From positions 1 through 29,105 of the forward strand of contig JASAON010001445.1 of NCBI GenBank assembly GCA_030849065.1: a stretch of DNA of 29,105 nt, read 5' to 3'. Under the pieces are notes generated by a model. The model was not told the DNA's origin and did no database searches. It saw only the letters and a list, made by a program, of their open reading frames with translations. Position 1 is the first letter of the stretch, and each line of letters starts with the position of its first letter. Source of the DNA: Jaenimonas drosophilae. Lineage: Eukaryota; Euglenozoa; Kinetoplastea; Trypanosomatida; Trypanosomatidae. The position numbers and the translations under genes are program-made. Below, piece by piece: positions 17,125 through 27,010 of the stretch.

Positions 17125-17566
17125 GCGGAACACAAAACACCCGTAACTCACCTAATCATCAAAGAAAAGTTGTCCTTCCCACCTTTGTATGCATAATGTG
17201 TACGCAAGTTGAAGAAGAATGCAAAAGGAACGCAAGGATGAACACAAAATACAGAGAGCGGATCATCCATCGGTGTGGAAGGAGGCACGAAGCAATGAAG
17301 TGGGGGGAGAGAGAGAGAGGAAAGCGAATCACGAAGAACCTCCTCACGCCGATATATGAGTTGGCCGCCCAACATACCCTAAACCCACTATTCCAGCGTC
17401 GGGACGCTTTGCCTCCACAACCAACTAACGAATGGAAGACGCGCTGAAATCTGACATCAGACTTCTGAGTGGAGTACATGGAGGCGGAACAGTTGTGAAT
17501 GAGGAGGGGTGGGGACGGCTAGGGGGGAGGCTGGCTAGCTAGCTACAAACCCTCCATGCCTGCTTT

Positions 17567-17584
17567 CGACCGCTGTTGCGGTCG
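17567..17584 (+). other. Hairpin, 7-bp GC-rich stem, TGTT loop
   Basis: CGACCGC and GCGGTCG pair perfectly around TGTT, and T-G and T-A pairs extend the stem to nine. It lies about 440 bases after the RRM stop codon, within the probable 3' UTR. Confidence 0.5.
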
Positions 17585-17771
17585 GACTCCTCACTCCCCC
17601 TTCCCTTCCCTTCTCTTTCCGATCTGCATGTGCAATATATAGATGCATGGAACTGAATGGAACTGAAGAAGCAATGGGTGAAATGTTGTTTTTTTCTTTT
17701 GGCGTTGTCGTTGCCTGAGGGGGCCTTCTTTGTTGTTGTTATCTCTCTCTCTCCCCCTCTTTTGGTTGTTT

Positions 17772-17799
17772 GTCGTCGTCGTTGTTGTTGTTGTTGTTG
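17772..17799 (+). repeat. GTC/GTT triplet repeat
   Basis: A short tandem run of GTC units passes into GTT units, ending before GC. It is simple-sequence DNA in the noncoding region after the RRM gene. Confidence 0.85.
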
Positions 17800-17880
17800 C
17801 TTTGAATGATTCCTGTTTTTTTTCTTTCACTTCTCACTTCATCTATCACTCGTCCAACTTCACCTCCCCATTATCTTCAC

Positions 17881-18012
17881 AAGAGATGTGGGAGGAGGAG
17901 GTGGATGAGAAGGAAGAAAGAGAGAGAGTAAGAGAGGGAGAGTGAGTGAAATGAGGGAGGGAGAGGGGATCCACCGGAGAGAGTGTACAAGAGCAAGAGA
18001 GAGGAGGTGTAG
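17881..18012 (+). other. Purine-rich block in pyrimidine-rich spacer
   Basis: About 130 bases are dominated by GA-rich repeats (GAGGAG, GAGAGAG, GGGAGAG), opposite in strand bias to the surrounding spacer. CACCTCC at about 17862 can pair with GGAGGTG at about 17896. Confidence 0.6.
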
Positions 18013-18098
18013 TTTCTTACACACAACCCATCAGCACAGAAAAGAGCGTTTCGTTTCGTTCTTCTCCTTGCAAGTCTTCTACCCCTTTCTATCCTTCT

Positions 18099-18127
18099 CC
18101 ACTAAGTGGGGTGTAATCCCTTAGTGG
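18099..18127 (+). other. Hairpin, 8-bp stem, 13-base loop
   Basis: CCACTAAG at 18099-18106 is the exact reverse complement of CTTAGTGG at 18120-18127. The loop can form extra G-C pairs. It is about 975 bases past the RRM stop codon. Confidence 0.4.
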
Positions 18128-18500
18128 AATTGCTAAGGAGGAGGAGCTCTGACTGTGCGCAGATGTGCGTAGATGGTGCCTGCGATGCACCGGTAGATCC
18201 ACGGCAGATCACATCAACATCCTACACCCACTCTATGTTCGTTCTTGCTGCTTGAATATGGAAAGCTATTTTCTTTCTATTCCTCCTACGTCGAATCATG
18301 GAGACTTCACGTTTTGTGATTCGCAGGCGTTCGGCGTTTTTTTCTTGCCGTTCCTCCTTCTTTCCTTTCGCCTCCCTCTCTCTCTCTCTCTATCCCACTC
18401 TTTTGCTTCCGCCCGTCCCTTCGTGCTCGTGAGCTTGTGCGTGCTTGTGTGGAGTTCTCCCCTCACTCTCACCCTCTTGAACACCCACCTTCCAAAGCAC

Positions 18501-18570
18501 TCACTTCTTCTCTTTTTTGTTCGTTGTTGTTGTTTTTTCTTCTCTCTTTTTTTCTCTCTTCTACCTCAGT
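18501..18570 (+). promoter_or_regulatory. Strong internal polypyrimidine tract with AG
   Basis: About 65 bases of almost pure T/C with a GTT repeat end in CTACCTCAG (AG 18569-18570). From 18300 to 18626 there is no ATG. It resembles the acceptors of real genes, but the first downstream frame (ATG 18627) is only ten codons, so it could process a noncoding RNA or define an upstream poly(A) site. Confidence 0.35.
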
Positions 18571-21500
18571 TTGACTTCCACCACGGGAGTGCCTATCATT
18601 ACAACCACACATTTGTAGCGAGCTGTGATGCCAGTCAGGCAGATCGTAACCTTTTTATGAATGGTGGTGTGCGTTATAGGGTGTGGGTGGATATATGCAC
18701 GACATGACAGTCGCACAGATGTGCACACACCCGCCGTATGGGAAACAATGGAACCCCTCTTCTTCTTTTTTGCTTGTTGGCGCATACACACAGACACAAA
18801 ACACAGAAAAAAAACGTGTGAAGCAGGAATAATAAAAAAACATTTACATGGATACAATTTTACGAGGAGTTACACACACACACACACAGAGAGAGACGAC
18901 AAATGCTATATGACCGCCGAAATCGTTATTCATGCCACCCTTCTTTATTTTTTGCTTCCATGATAAGCGAGAGCCCATCACAATGATTGATTGAGAGTGG
19001 TTGCCGCTATTCGTCTTCAGCAGATGTACCTACTGTTTTACCACCGCCTCCGATGTTGCTGTCTTCTCTCTCCCTTCCCAGACCCTTCTCCGCCACCATT
19101 TCTCTCTTTTTTTTCTTTGATGTTGTTTCATGGTGAATAAGCGATTGTTGAATTGTGGAGAAGGATAGTGGACGTGCTTCACGCCACGTTTTTATGACGT
19201 ACCAAGCGCAGCTTCTCCGCTGGCAGTTTTCTGTTTTGATTTGTTTTTTTTTCTTCCTTTTTTCAATACCCTGCGCTAGCTGCTGCTATCTGTGACAAGA
19301 GAACAGTCTTTGATGAAGAGAGAGGGGCCAACAACAACACACTTTTTTTTTTCTTTTGCTGCTTTATTCCCTGATCTATTTAGCCATCTCTCACACACTC
19401 ACTCTTTCCTTCAAAGTTGGCTCTTCCTTCCTCCTCTCTTTTCCTGTATGTTCCCCCTCCCCGGATCTCTCTTTATCAAAGGGGGACACGTTTCCCGCCG
19501 CGTCGGTTTTTTTTCTTTTTTTTCTTCCCTTCTCTTGCGTGTGGTGTTTGTCGGACTGCACGCATTCTGCGTCATGTCTTACACACATGCAAGCACGCGT
19601 GCACACACTTTTTCCTCCGACTTCCTCTTATATCTTACGTGTGTTGCTTCTGTCGGATGATGTATGAGATGTGCGCATCTCTTCTTGTTGGCTATCATCA
19701 CCCACTCATCCTGGTTGTGCAGATGCATACATGCGGATGTGGTGGTGGTCCGAGCTGAGATGATGGTACTACTGTGAGCGCATCAGACAGCTAAAAGGGG
19801 GGGTGTATGCGGTTGTTTCTACTTCACCCTTGATGATGTGTTGAAGCAGAATATGCTATGTTTTGCGGGAGTGGAGATTTGTTTGAGGCGAGCACTCGAA
19901 ACTCCGCGGATGCCGGTCGTGGGCTTTGCTCATGAATCCCCAAAATCATGGTGAGTGAGCACGGTCCTCAGCCTCCTGCAGGAGCAGTGATGATCATTGC
20001 CGAACGCTCAATACCGCCAACCCCCTTTCAGTTCTATTCCTCGCTTGTTGGTTGTGATGGCCTCCCTCTCCCCTATCTCTGCCAGGCTCTGTTCCTGTGT
20101 TTGTATTCATCTCCTAATCCACAAAGTTGGAGCATTCTTTTGGCGAGGATGATGAACCCCCAGAATTATATGTGCGCAAACACAAACAACCACAACGAGA
20201 CCTCACTCTCTACGCATGTCGTAGATCAACCGGAGTACCAGTTGCCGCGTCGCGCGTACCAGCATACGCATGGACGTATTCTTCGTGCTTTCACACAGAA
20301 CACTACGAGAGTTGGGGGAAGGATTCCCCAATGCACGCATACAATAACAAGGATCGAATGCTCTGCTATGTTGGCTATTTGCCGTGTTGTTCGTACTATG
20401 ATGTTCTTCGGTTCTTTTCGTTGGTTCTCGTGGTATTCCTCTTGATCTACTGTTTACCCTCGTTTTGTATGAAGAAGCATGTGCGTTGGGGTTGTGTGGC
20501 ACACCTTCCCTCTCCCTCTTTACAGACACATCGCACACAAAAAAACTTTTTGAAAGCGAGCGTCTGTGAATGCCTTGTGCTCCATAGCCAGCTCATGTCT
20601 TGCAGCGACGAGTTGGGAGAAGAAAAGGCTGGATTGGTGCCTAAGAAATTTGCTGCGAGGGTAAACATTTTGCAATCAATCAAGCGTCCTCTATTTTGGG
20701 GTTCTTTTTCACTTCATTCATGAGTGTGTCTCTGGCGCATCTCTTTTTCTTGGTGTTTCCCTCAAGTTGTTCGCTTGATTCATCTTTTGTTGTTGCTCTT
20801 GCTGCTCTCCATTGACGGGAGGAGGATTGAACGCCAGCATCTCCTTCCTCGCTCTCACCCGCGCCACTGTGTGCGTCGGGTGGTGAGAGAGGTTGGATCT
20901 ACGAGCAAGACACTGGAGAACAATCACCGCAATCCCCGGCACTATCCAGACCTCAAATCATAATTCATAATAATTTCTTCGTTGTGCAGGTGCGTTGCTG
21001 TGGTTTCTGAAAGAGTCGCTATGCTGTGCAGTTGGTGATTGCGCACACTTTGCGAATGTCTGTGATTGACCCTACTCAAGGTGCCTCTATCCACTCTATC
21101 GCCCCAACCGCCCTACGTCCCACTCAACGCTTCAACGATGGAGAACATGAGAGGTGGCGGCTGAATGCGGTACCGGATGGTACAGGGTTTTGGTGCGCAA
21201 TGACAGTTGCCCAACTTCTTTGGTGATGGATGTTAGTGGGCGAAAAAAAAAAAGCACATAAAGCAAGAAACGAGCAGCCCCGACGAGTTCGAATCAGCAG
21301 ATGGGTGTAAGACTCCTCCTCGGCATGTGTCGTGAGGACCGCCACCCAGCGAACACACGTGTTTTGCATCCGCCCCACCCATGAAACTGATTCATATACA
21401 TCTCCATCTCTTGAGCATGCATCTACTACCCAGACACCACATTGCTGCATCCGCCATGCAGCGTGTATGCTAGCCCCCAACTTGATGTTGCTGCTCTCGC

Positions 21501-23581
21501 GACGCGGTATGCTCATTGCTCGCTCTTCCCGTGCAATTTTTCTTTCCTCATATCTTCTTCCGCACGTGTGATGAGCTGCTGAGCTTCGGAGGAGTGGCAG
21601 GGCACCTGACAGTGTGTCGGCACCGGTGGGGGTGTCTTTGTTCTTTTGTATTCTTCCTTTTTTATTTCCGTATCTTTTTTTTCTTCAATTTGTGTTATGG
21701 TTGTTTGTTGCGCTTCCCACACATCACGCGTTCCAACGTGACAACTCGTGGATTCCCGCACGAAGACACCTTCCTTCCTCTCCCTTCCTTCCTATCACAA
21801 CAAACAGAGCTACTGTTGCTGCTGGGCAGCAGGGCTGAGGGATGCCTTCGCCATCATCACCAACCTCCGTTTGTTGACGGTCGTTCTCTTCAGTTCCTTT
21901 TTTTTATGGTTGTTTGTTGTTCCTTGTTACCTTCCTCCTTCTCAGGGAGTGGGAAGTATGGATGTGCGATCACTTTTGATTGTGGGCTTCAATCCCCCCC
22001 CCCTACACACACCTCTCGCTCTATACCCCCCCCCCGACAAGAACAAACAAACCAAAAAGCACACACACGCACACATACACACTCATCCGTCATTCTTCTC
22101 TCCGTTGTATTGTTTCATGTATGTGTGAGTATGTGTGTGGGAGATACCTCCCCGTACCGCTACGATTGACCATCTTGAAAACACAACGACAACTTTTACT
22201 CATCTCACCCTCTCTCTCTGTCTGTGTGTGTGTGCGTGTGTTGCTGCTTCCCCGTTCGCGTGCATGATAGCGTACATCTCTGTTTGTGTGAGCAAACCCC
22301 TCCATCTTTACCATCGTCCGTGCATACCTGTACGCGTCGAGGGAGATCTCCGAAGCTCATGTACCGTGCGCGTGTGTTCTGGCGATGTGCTGCCACAACC
22401 ACACAAGGGAATGAATAAGTTGGGAAACGTGGCGTCGAAAGTTGTTGAAAAAAAACAGATGAATGGGGGAGCGGACCACAAACAGCCACAGACAACAGCA
22501 ACAACGATAATTACATAACAAAACAGAGTTAGTTAGCAGAGAAGGGCCTCCGAAATGAGGTGGTTTCCAGCCTGCTGTGGATGCCTTTTATGTGTGCGAG
22601 TGTGCTCTCCCTCATTAGGCTTCTTCTTCATTCAGTTCGTTGACCTTCCCTTTTTGGGTCGGGTGCGTGTACGCGTGTCGTTGCAGGTTCTTCATTCTTT
22701 TTTTCTTTCTTTTTTCCGAGGTGCGTTCTTGCAGAGGTGTATTTGAGTTTTTGTTATGGGATATCTCGTTCTGTGTTTTGTGGTGTGAATTTTTTCATGT
22801 ACGCCACTAGCCCAATGGCATGGCGAGCAACGAACACAGATTGCGTGGCGAAAAAGACGCGCGATGCTCAGGTCACTTGAGTGGGATTGGCCGTCATCGA
22901 CACACCGATCTTAGCTGCCTCAGCTTGTTTCTGCTGTTGTGTGAAGTGATGATTGCCGTGGGTATTGGTTTGACCGCGACAGTGATATCTCGTGGCGTCA
23001 CTGCGCACCAGCCCAAGAAACGCAAAAATGAAATGAACGAACAATCAAGCAGAATAGGAGAAAGCATCTCTGCAACCGAATAGCGAATCCCTATGCTGCG
23101 TACCACGATGAGCGAGTATTCATCTTACAGCTACTCCATTCTAGAAGGGAAACCACGTCTACACACGCGCGCACGCACAAAGAAACTTTTCGTGACAAAT
23201 GCCTGCACCGATTAATGAGTTCTGTTTACGTTATTTTGCTTCTTTTTTGTGATGATATGATTCTTTTATTTCTGTTCTTTTTGTTCCGTTCCTCAAGGTT
23301 TTTTTTGTGCTGGCACCTCTTTCTCCCCTTTCATTTTCTCTTTTTTTCCCTTTTCATCATTTTCTGTCAGTGTAGGTGAGCCACCCTTCGTTTTTTTTCG
23401 TATATATACAACTATGTGCTCCCGTTGTCGTTGTTGTTGGTTACCTCGAAGGCTCTTTTTTCCTCCACCCCCCATCCATCTCATCTCAGCTTCCACAAAC
23501 ACACACGCACAAACTTCTTTCATGCCTCTTTTCTTTAGAGTTCGTATCCGTTGTGAATGGTGTGTGTGTTAGCACGACGGT

Positions 23582-23609
23582 TATCTTTTCCTTTCTTTCC
23601 ACGCCGTAG
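23582..23609 (+). promoter_or_regulatory. Predicted spliced-leader acceptor, WxW-protein gene
   Basis: A T/C tract ends at AG 23608-23609. An mRNA from here would carry an upstream frame of about 38 codons from 23695. A second pyrimidine tract with AG at 23785-23786 would remove it and leave 23835 as the first ATG. Confidence 0.45.
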
Positions 23610-23834
23610 TTGTTCCGCTGCTCCTGTGCGCTGCGTCACACACCACAACTATCCCTTGTAATACACAAAAAAAAAATTCCTATCCACTGGGACAATGTCT
23701 GCATGTGTAATGCCACGACGCATCTGCATAAACGACAACCTTTCATTCTTACGTTCTGACTATCATCTACTCCACATTGCTCATAGTAGTCAGAAACTGA
23801 GCTGGAGCTGAAACTAGCATCACATCGCTGAAAG

Positions 23835-25244
23835 ATGGCCTCGACCTCAGCGGAGACGAGGTCAGAGCTGCGCCGCCAACTCCTCGCCGCGTTGGAGGAG
23901 CCACGCACAGCCACCACAGGGAATGAGCTGGATCTCCGCAGCTCCATCATAGATGGCCTCATGTTGCGTTTGATAGCCGCCATTGTTGCAACAGACGCGG
24001 ATCTCGGTTTACAGGCGGAGCTAATGGAGCACACCACCACCGAAATAATGAGCCTTCTTCAACGGGTGTACTCGTTGGAAGCAGCACATCCTGCTGCAGT
24101 AACCGTACCACCACAACAAACGCAGAGTCAGCACATTCCAAAGCCACCTTCTCCACGTTGCTCCAATGAAGATGGCTGGGGATGGTCAGATGATGATGAT
24201 GGTGATGTGGATGATGGTATCGAATCCGGCTCCAACAGCAGGAAACAAAGTGAGTCACGCTCCTCCTCTTCCGCCGTGATGGAGGACGATGGCTTGCTGG
24301 CGTGGATGTTTCACTATGCGGTACTGGCGCGTTGGTTCCAGCAGTGGCCGGAGAACCTTCTTCCGCTTGGTGGTGCATCTCTTCAAGGTACAGCACGACT
24401 CGATCTCCTCACGTTGATGCTCCAATCTGAGGTGAATAGCACACAGCTTCCGTGGACCTCGACAGGATCCACCGCGCCAACGTGGCTGGCGATGTCGGTT
24501 GCGTGTGTGAAGAGCACATGGCTGGTGTTGGAGGCTCTACAACTACAGTCACTGGACGATGGGGTGGCATCTCGTTCCGGTGCAGCCCACGGAGGCTCAT
24601 CCGGGGCGGCTGTTTTGGAGTGTTGCCAGAGCTGGGCCATGACACTCCTCGAAGGCTTTCTTCAGTGTGCTGCTGGGCGCGTGGAAGAGGCTCTACGTGG
24701 CTACGTTGGTCTTGGAAGTCTTCCTTCTTCCGAAGCGGAGGTGGTGGAGCAGTTGCGCGCCGTACACAAGAGCTGCTGTCGTCTGGATCACTTCGCAACG
24801 GCTGTGGCAACGGAGAAGGATGGAAGGGTTCCGACAAGGAGGAATGCCTCATCGTCTGAGGAGCCTGCCGCCCCATCATGGTGGCCTCCATCATGTTGCT
24901 GCAGCCAGCCGCACAGTCAGCAGCCCTCCTCCGCAGCTTCTGATGGGCTTCCACTATACTTCTCCGTTATTCTGAGTCGTGCGGTTTTTGGCGTGGCAAA
25001 CGCCGCGCTTGACGCCACCGCGTTGCCACATCACTTGTGGCAGGACGAGGATTCCGAGAACGGCTCTGGGATCTGGGAGGGGGAAATGAAGGCTGCTCAG
25101 AGAGAAGCCTGTATGGAAGAGGCTCGGATAGATCTTCAGGCCACCTTGAAGGACCTGGCGCAGATCATGGAGAGCTGGCTGGCGGATGAGGTTGGTGTGA
25201 AGCGCACACTTCCCTTTCTCCATGACGTGCTTGTTTGCAGCTGA
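23835..25244 (+). CDS. Unknown helical protein with acidic WxW motif
   Basis: I do not recognise this 469-residue protein. Residues 1-85 are predicted helical (ETRSELRRQLLAALEEP, then long Leu/Ile-rich stretches). Residues 86-155 are disordered and acidic and contain DGWGWSDDDDGD from 113, with Trp115 and Trp117. The rest is mostly helical, rich in Leu, Ala, Ser and Cys, with a Pro/Ser/Cys-rich loop around 335-375 and a helical end. There is no signal peptide or clear membrane segment. A short WxW motif in an acidic loop between two helical parts recalls Dsl1-type tethering proteins, whose WxW motifs bind the delta-COP coat subunit; this is only a resemblance. Codon use and GC content match its neighbours, so it is very likely a real gene. 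Confidence 0.8.
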   Translation: MASTSAETRSELRRQLLAALEEPRTATTGNELDLRSSIIDGLMLRLIAAIVATDADLGLQAELMEHTTTEIMSLLQRVYSLEAAHPAAVTVPPQQTQSQHIPKPPSPRCSNEDGWGWSDDDDGDVDDGIESGSNSRKQSESRSSSSAVMEDDGLLAWMFHYAVLARWFQQWPENLLPLGGASLQGTARLDLLTLMLQSEVNSTQLPWTSTGSTAPTWLAMSVACVKSTWLVLEALQLQSLDDGVASRSGAAHGGSSGAAVLECCQSWAMTLLEGFLQCAAGRVEEALRGYVGLGSLPSSEAEVVEQLRAVHKSCCRLDHFATAVATEKDGRVPTRRNASSSEEPAAPSWWPPSCCCSQPHSQQPSSAASDGLPLYFSVILSRAVFGVANAALDATALPHHLWQDEDSENGSGIWEGEMKAAQREACMEEARIDLQATLKDLAQIMESWLADEVGVKRTLPFLHDVLVCS

Positions 25245-25341
25245 CGTCACCACCCAATTAACGATGTACCTTCGTTTTCCTCATGAGTGATGTACGACGC
25301 ACACATACACTACTATACTTCTCTGTTACTGCATTGACACA

Positions 25342-25383
25342 CTCCTCTATCTCTCTCTCTCTCTCTCTCTCTTCAATCCAAAG
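25342..25383 (+). promoter_or_regulatory. Predicted spliced-leader acceptor, LxPL-repeat gene
   Basis: A CT-repeat polypyrimidine tract ends at AG 25382-25383. The first ATG after it is 25502, which selects that start over the in-frame ATG at 25283. Confidence 0.65.
25351..25372 (+). repeat. (CT)11 microsatellite
   Basis: Eleven tandem CT units form the core of the splice-acceptor tract before the LxPL-repeat gene. Confidence 0.95.
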
Positions 25384-25501
25384 GTGGATCTGCTTGTACC
25401 TCCTATCGAGCGGCGGCGATCACCACATCCTTTTTCTTATCCTTCATACACCCAACCACAATACAAAAACATCATCTCATCGACGTACCCGTCAATTCGT
25501 C

Positions 25502-26383
25502 ATGCCACCAAAGCGGCCCGTTTCCGCCGCCGGCGCCGTGTTGGAGCCGCTACGCCTCACCCAACCCGCCAACGCCCCACCAGCCTCGCCCTCCACCTCC
25601 ACAGCCACAACCTCCGCCAACAACAACAACGCCACGGCTGCTGTGGTGCTTGAGAGCGTCACCCCACGTACAGGTGCCACACGGGCGGCCTCCTCTACGG
25701 CAAGTACTCACCGCTCCACCGCCGCCACTGTGGTCGCGGAGCAACTGCCGCCCGTCACACCTAATAGCCCAGGCTCCAGCGGTGGTGCTCCGTCAAAGAT
25801 GGTCGTAGGCAGCACCGCCGAGATGTCTGCGGCACCTGTGGAGGCGGATGATAGCCGACCTCGAGGTCTCCTTGCAACGCACCTGCAGCCACTCTCTTCC
25901 ACACCTGGAGCAGCACCACCCACAACAACATCAGGTGTGGCACCAACGGCGGAGAGTCCACGCGTTCGCGCCGCGGCGCTCGAGCCCCTCGCCCTCCACA
26001 AGGCTGCCAGCGCTACCTCCGTCCAGGCACTATCACCACATGCCAATGGGCTGGTTCCCCCTCCTGCCGTGAGCCCTCGCTCAGGCCTGCCCAAAGTGCA
26101 GCCCGTGGCAAGTCCCCGCGCCAAGAAGGGGGCCGGGGAGGAAGCTAGCCACTCCCCACGATCGGCCCCAACCCCGCGCAAGGGAGGTGCAGGTGCTCTG
26201 CTGCCACTGCCAGCCAATCAGCCAACCGGGACCCCACACAACGGCAGTAGTAGTGGGCAGAGCACCAACGGCCTCCTCACCCCTCCCGTACTGAGCACAA
26301 CCCAGTCGGCGGCCTGCCTCACCAACATCGTCAAGGCGGCAGAAGGGCCGCATGCAGTGAAGTTGCAGCCTTTGAAGGAGTAA
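25502..26383 (+). CDS. Intrinsically disordered protein with repeated LxPL-like motifs
   Basis: This 293-residue protein has no recognisable fold. It is made of Ala, Pro, Ser, Thr and Gly, with an Asn run near 39-42. A four-residue motif of the form [L/V][E/Q/L]P[L/V] recurs at residues 14 (LEPL), 128 (LQPL), 160 (LEPL), 199 (VQPV), 233 (LLPL) and 288 (LQPL), the last just before the C-terminus. Six [S/T]PR sites (such as ESPRVR, VSPRSG, ASPRAK) look like targets of proline-directed kinases. A basic start (MPPKRP) and scattered KK/RK pairs make nucleic-acid or microtubule contact possible but not shown. The in-frame ATG at 25283 lies upstream of the predicted splice acceptor and is rejected. 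Function unknown. Confidence 0.75.
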   Translation: MPPKRPVSAAGAVLEPLRLTQPANAPPASPSTSTATTSANNNNATAAVVLESVTPRTGATRAASSTASTHRSTAATVVAEQLPPVTPNSPGSSGGAPSKMVVGSTAEMSAAPVEADDSRPRGLLATHLQPLSSTPGAAPPTTTSGVAPTAESPRVRAAALEPLALHKAASATSVQALSPHANGLVPPPAVSPRSGLPKVQPVASPRAKKGAGEEASHSPRSAPTPRKGGAGALLPLPANQPTGTPHNGSSSGQSTNGLLTPPVLSTTQSAACLTNIVKAAEGPHAVKLQPLKE

Positions 26384-27010
26384 TCGAGGGTGAGGGATTT
26401 GGCCTGGTGGGCTCGGCACTACTTATCAAAGACAGATTTCGTACGTGCGTGTGTATGGAGGTGAAGCCGAGAGTGGCATCTCCTCACCTCCCGCACACGT
26501 GGGACATCCCATCAAACTAACATGGTGCTATCCATTCTCTGTACGAAGATGCATAGACATGATGCTGCTCCACACTCACACACACACACTGTAACAAGAA
26601 GCGTACCACACCAAATGCACATGGGGGAGAATGTACTCCTTAACGGCATGAATGAGGAAACATGTAATCGTCTCGAAACCCTCACCCAACTCACGATCAT
26701 CGTGGAGATTTTTTATGCCCGACGGTCATAGTCCACAGTTTGTCCTCTCATCTTCCTAACTTTGCGGGGACAATCATCGATCATCATGTAGTGGTGTATG
26801 TATGTTGTTTGTGTGAGTGTGGAGCAAGCATCAAAATCTCCTTTGCTGTTGTTTATTGCTTTTTGTGACCTCTTTATGGATTTGCTTTGGTTTTTTTTCC
26901 GCCAAAGACTCAACTTTGTTTTTTCTTTTTTGCATTCCGTCGTTGTTGCTGCGCGTCAAATTGGGGTGAGCGATTTCCGCCAAGTCCCCTTCCGCCCCCT
27001 CCCGTCTTCC
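26384..27010 (+). other. Spacer after the LxPL-repeat gene
   Basis: This 627-base spacer contains short CA repeats, T-runs and many ATGs. A 69-codon frame at 26522-26731 starts with ATG but reads His/Thr-rich through a CA repeat and is not convincing. The T-rich tract at 26890-26945 may serve the small gene candidate that follows. Confidence 0.5.

Larger units (their letters stand above)
17125..23834 (+). other. 6.7-kb gene-poor region after the RRM gene, probable long 3' UTR
   Basis: No convincing gene occurs here on either strand. The sequence is T/C-rich on the + strand with T-runs, (CT)n, (AC)n (for example 18872-18888), a (GTC/GTT)n stretch and a purine-rich block at 17881-18012. Open frames mostly encode Ser/Phe/Leu/His-rich strings, the expected by-product of pyrimidine tracts. 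Long 3' UTRs are common on trypanosomatid RNA-binding-protein mRNAs, which is the simplest reading. Several strong polypyrimidine-AG sites (near 18570, 20989, 22719) could instead divide it into separate noncoding or small-ORF RNAs. Weak small-ORF candidates are at 19948-20445, 21056-21226 and 22820-23083. Confidence 0.55.

Noticed and set aside
21284..21300. GTTCGAATC-like box suggesting a tRNA
   Set aside because: The flanking bases cannot form the five-pair T-arm and no A-box or acceptor stem is present.
25283..25501. Upstream ATG start for the LxPL-repeat protein
   Set aside because: The extension translates the (CT)n splice-acceptor tract into Ser/Leu repeats, and the acceptor lies downstream of that ATG.
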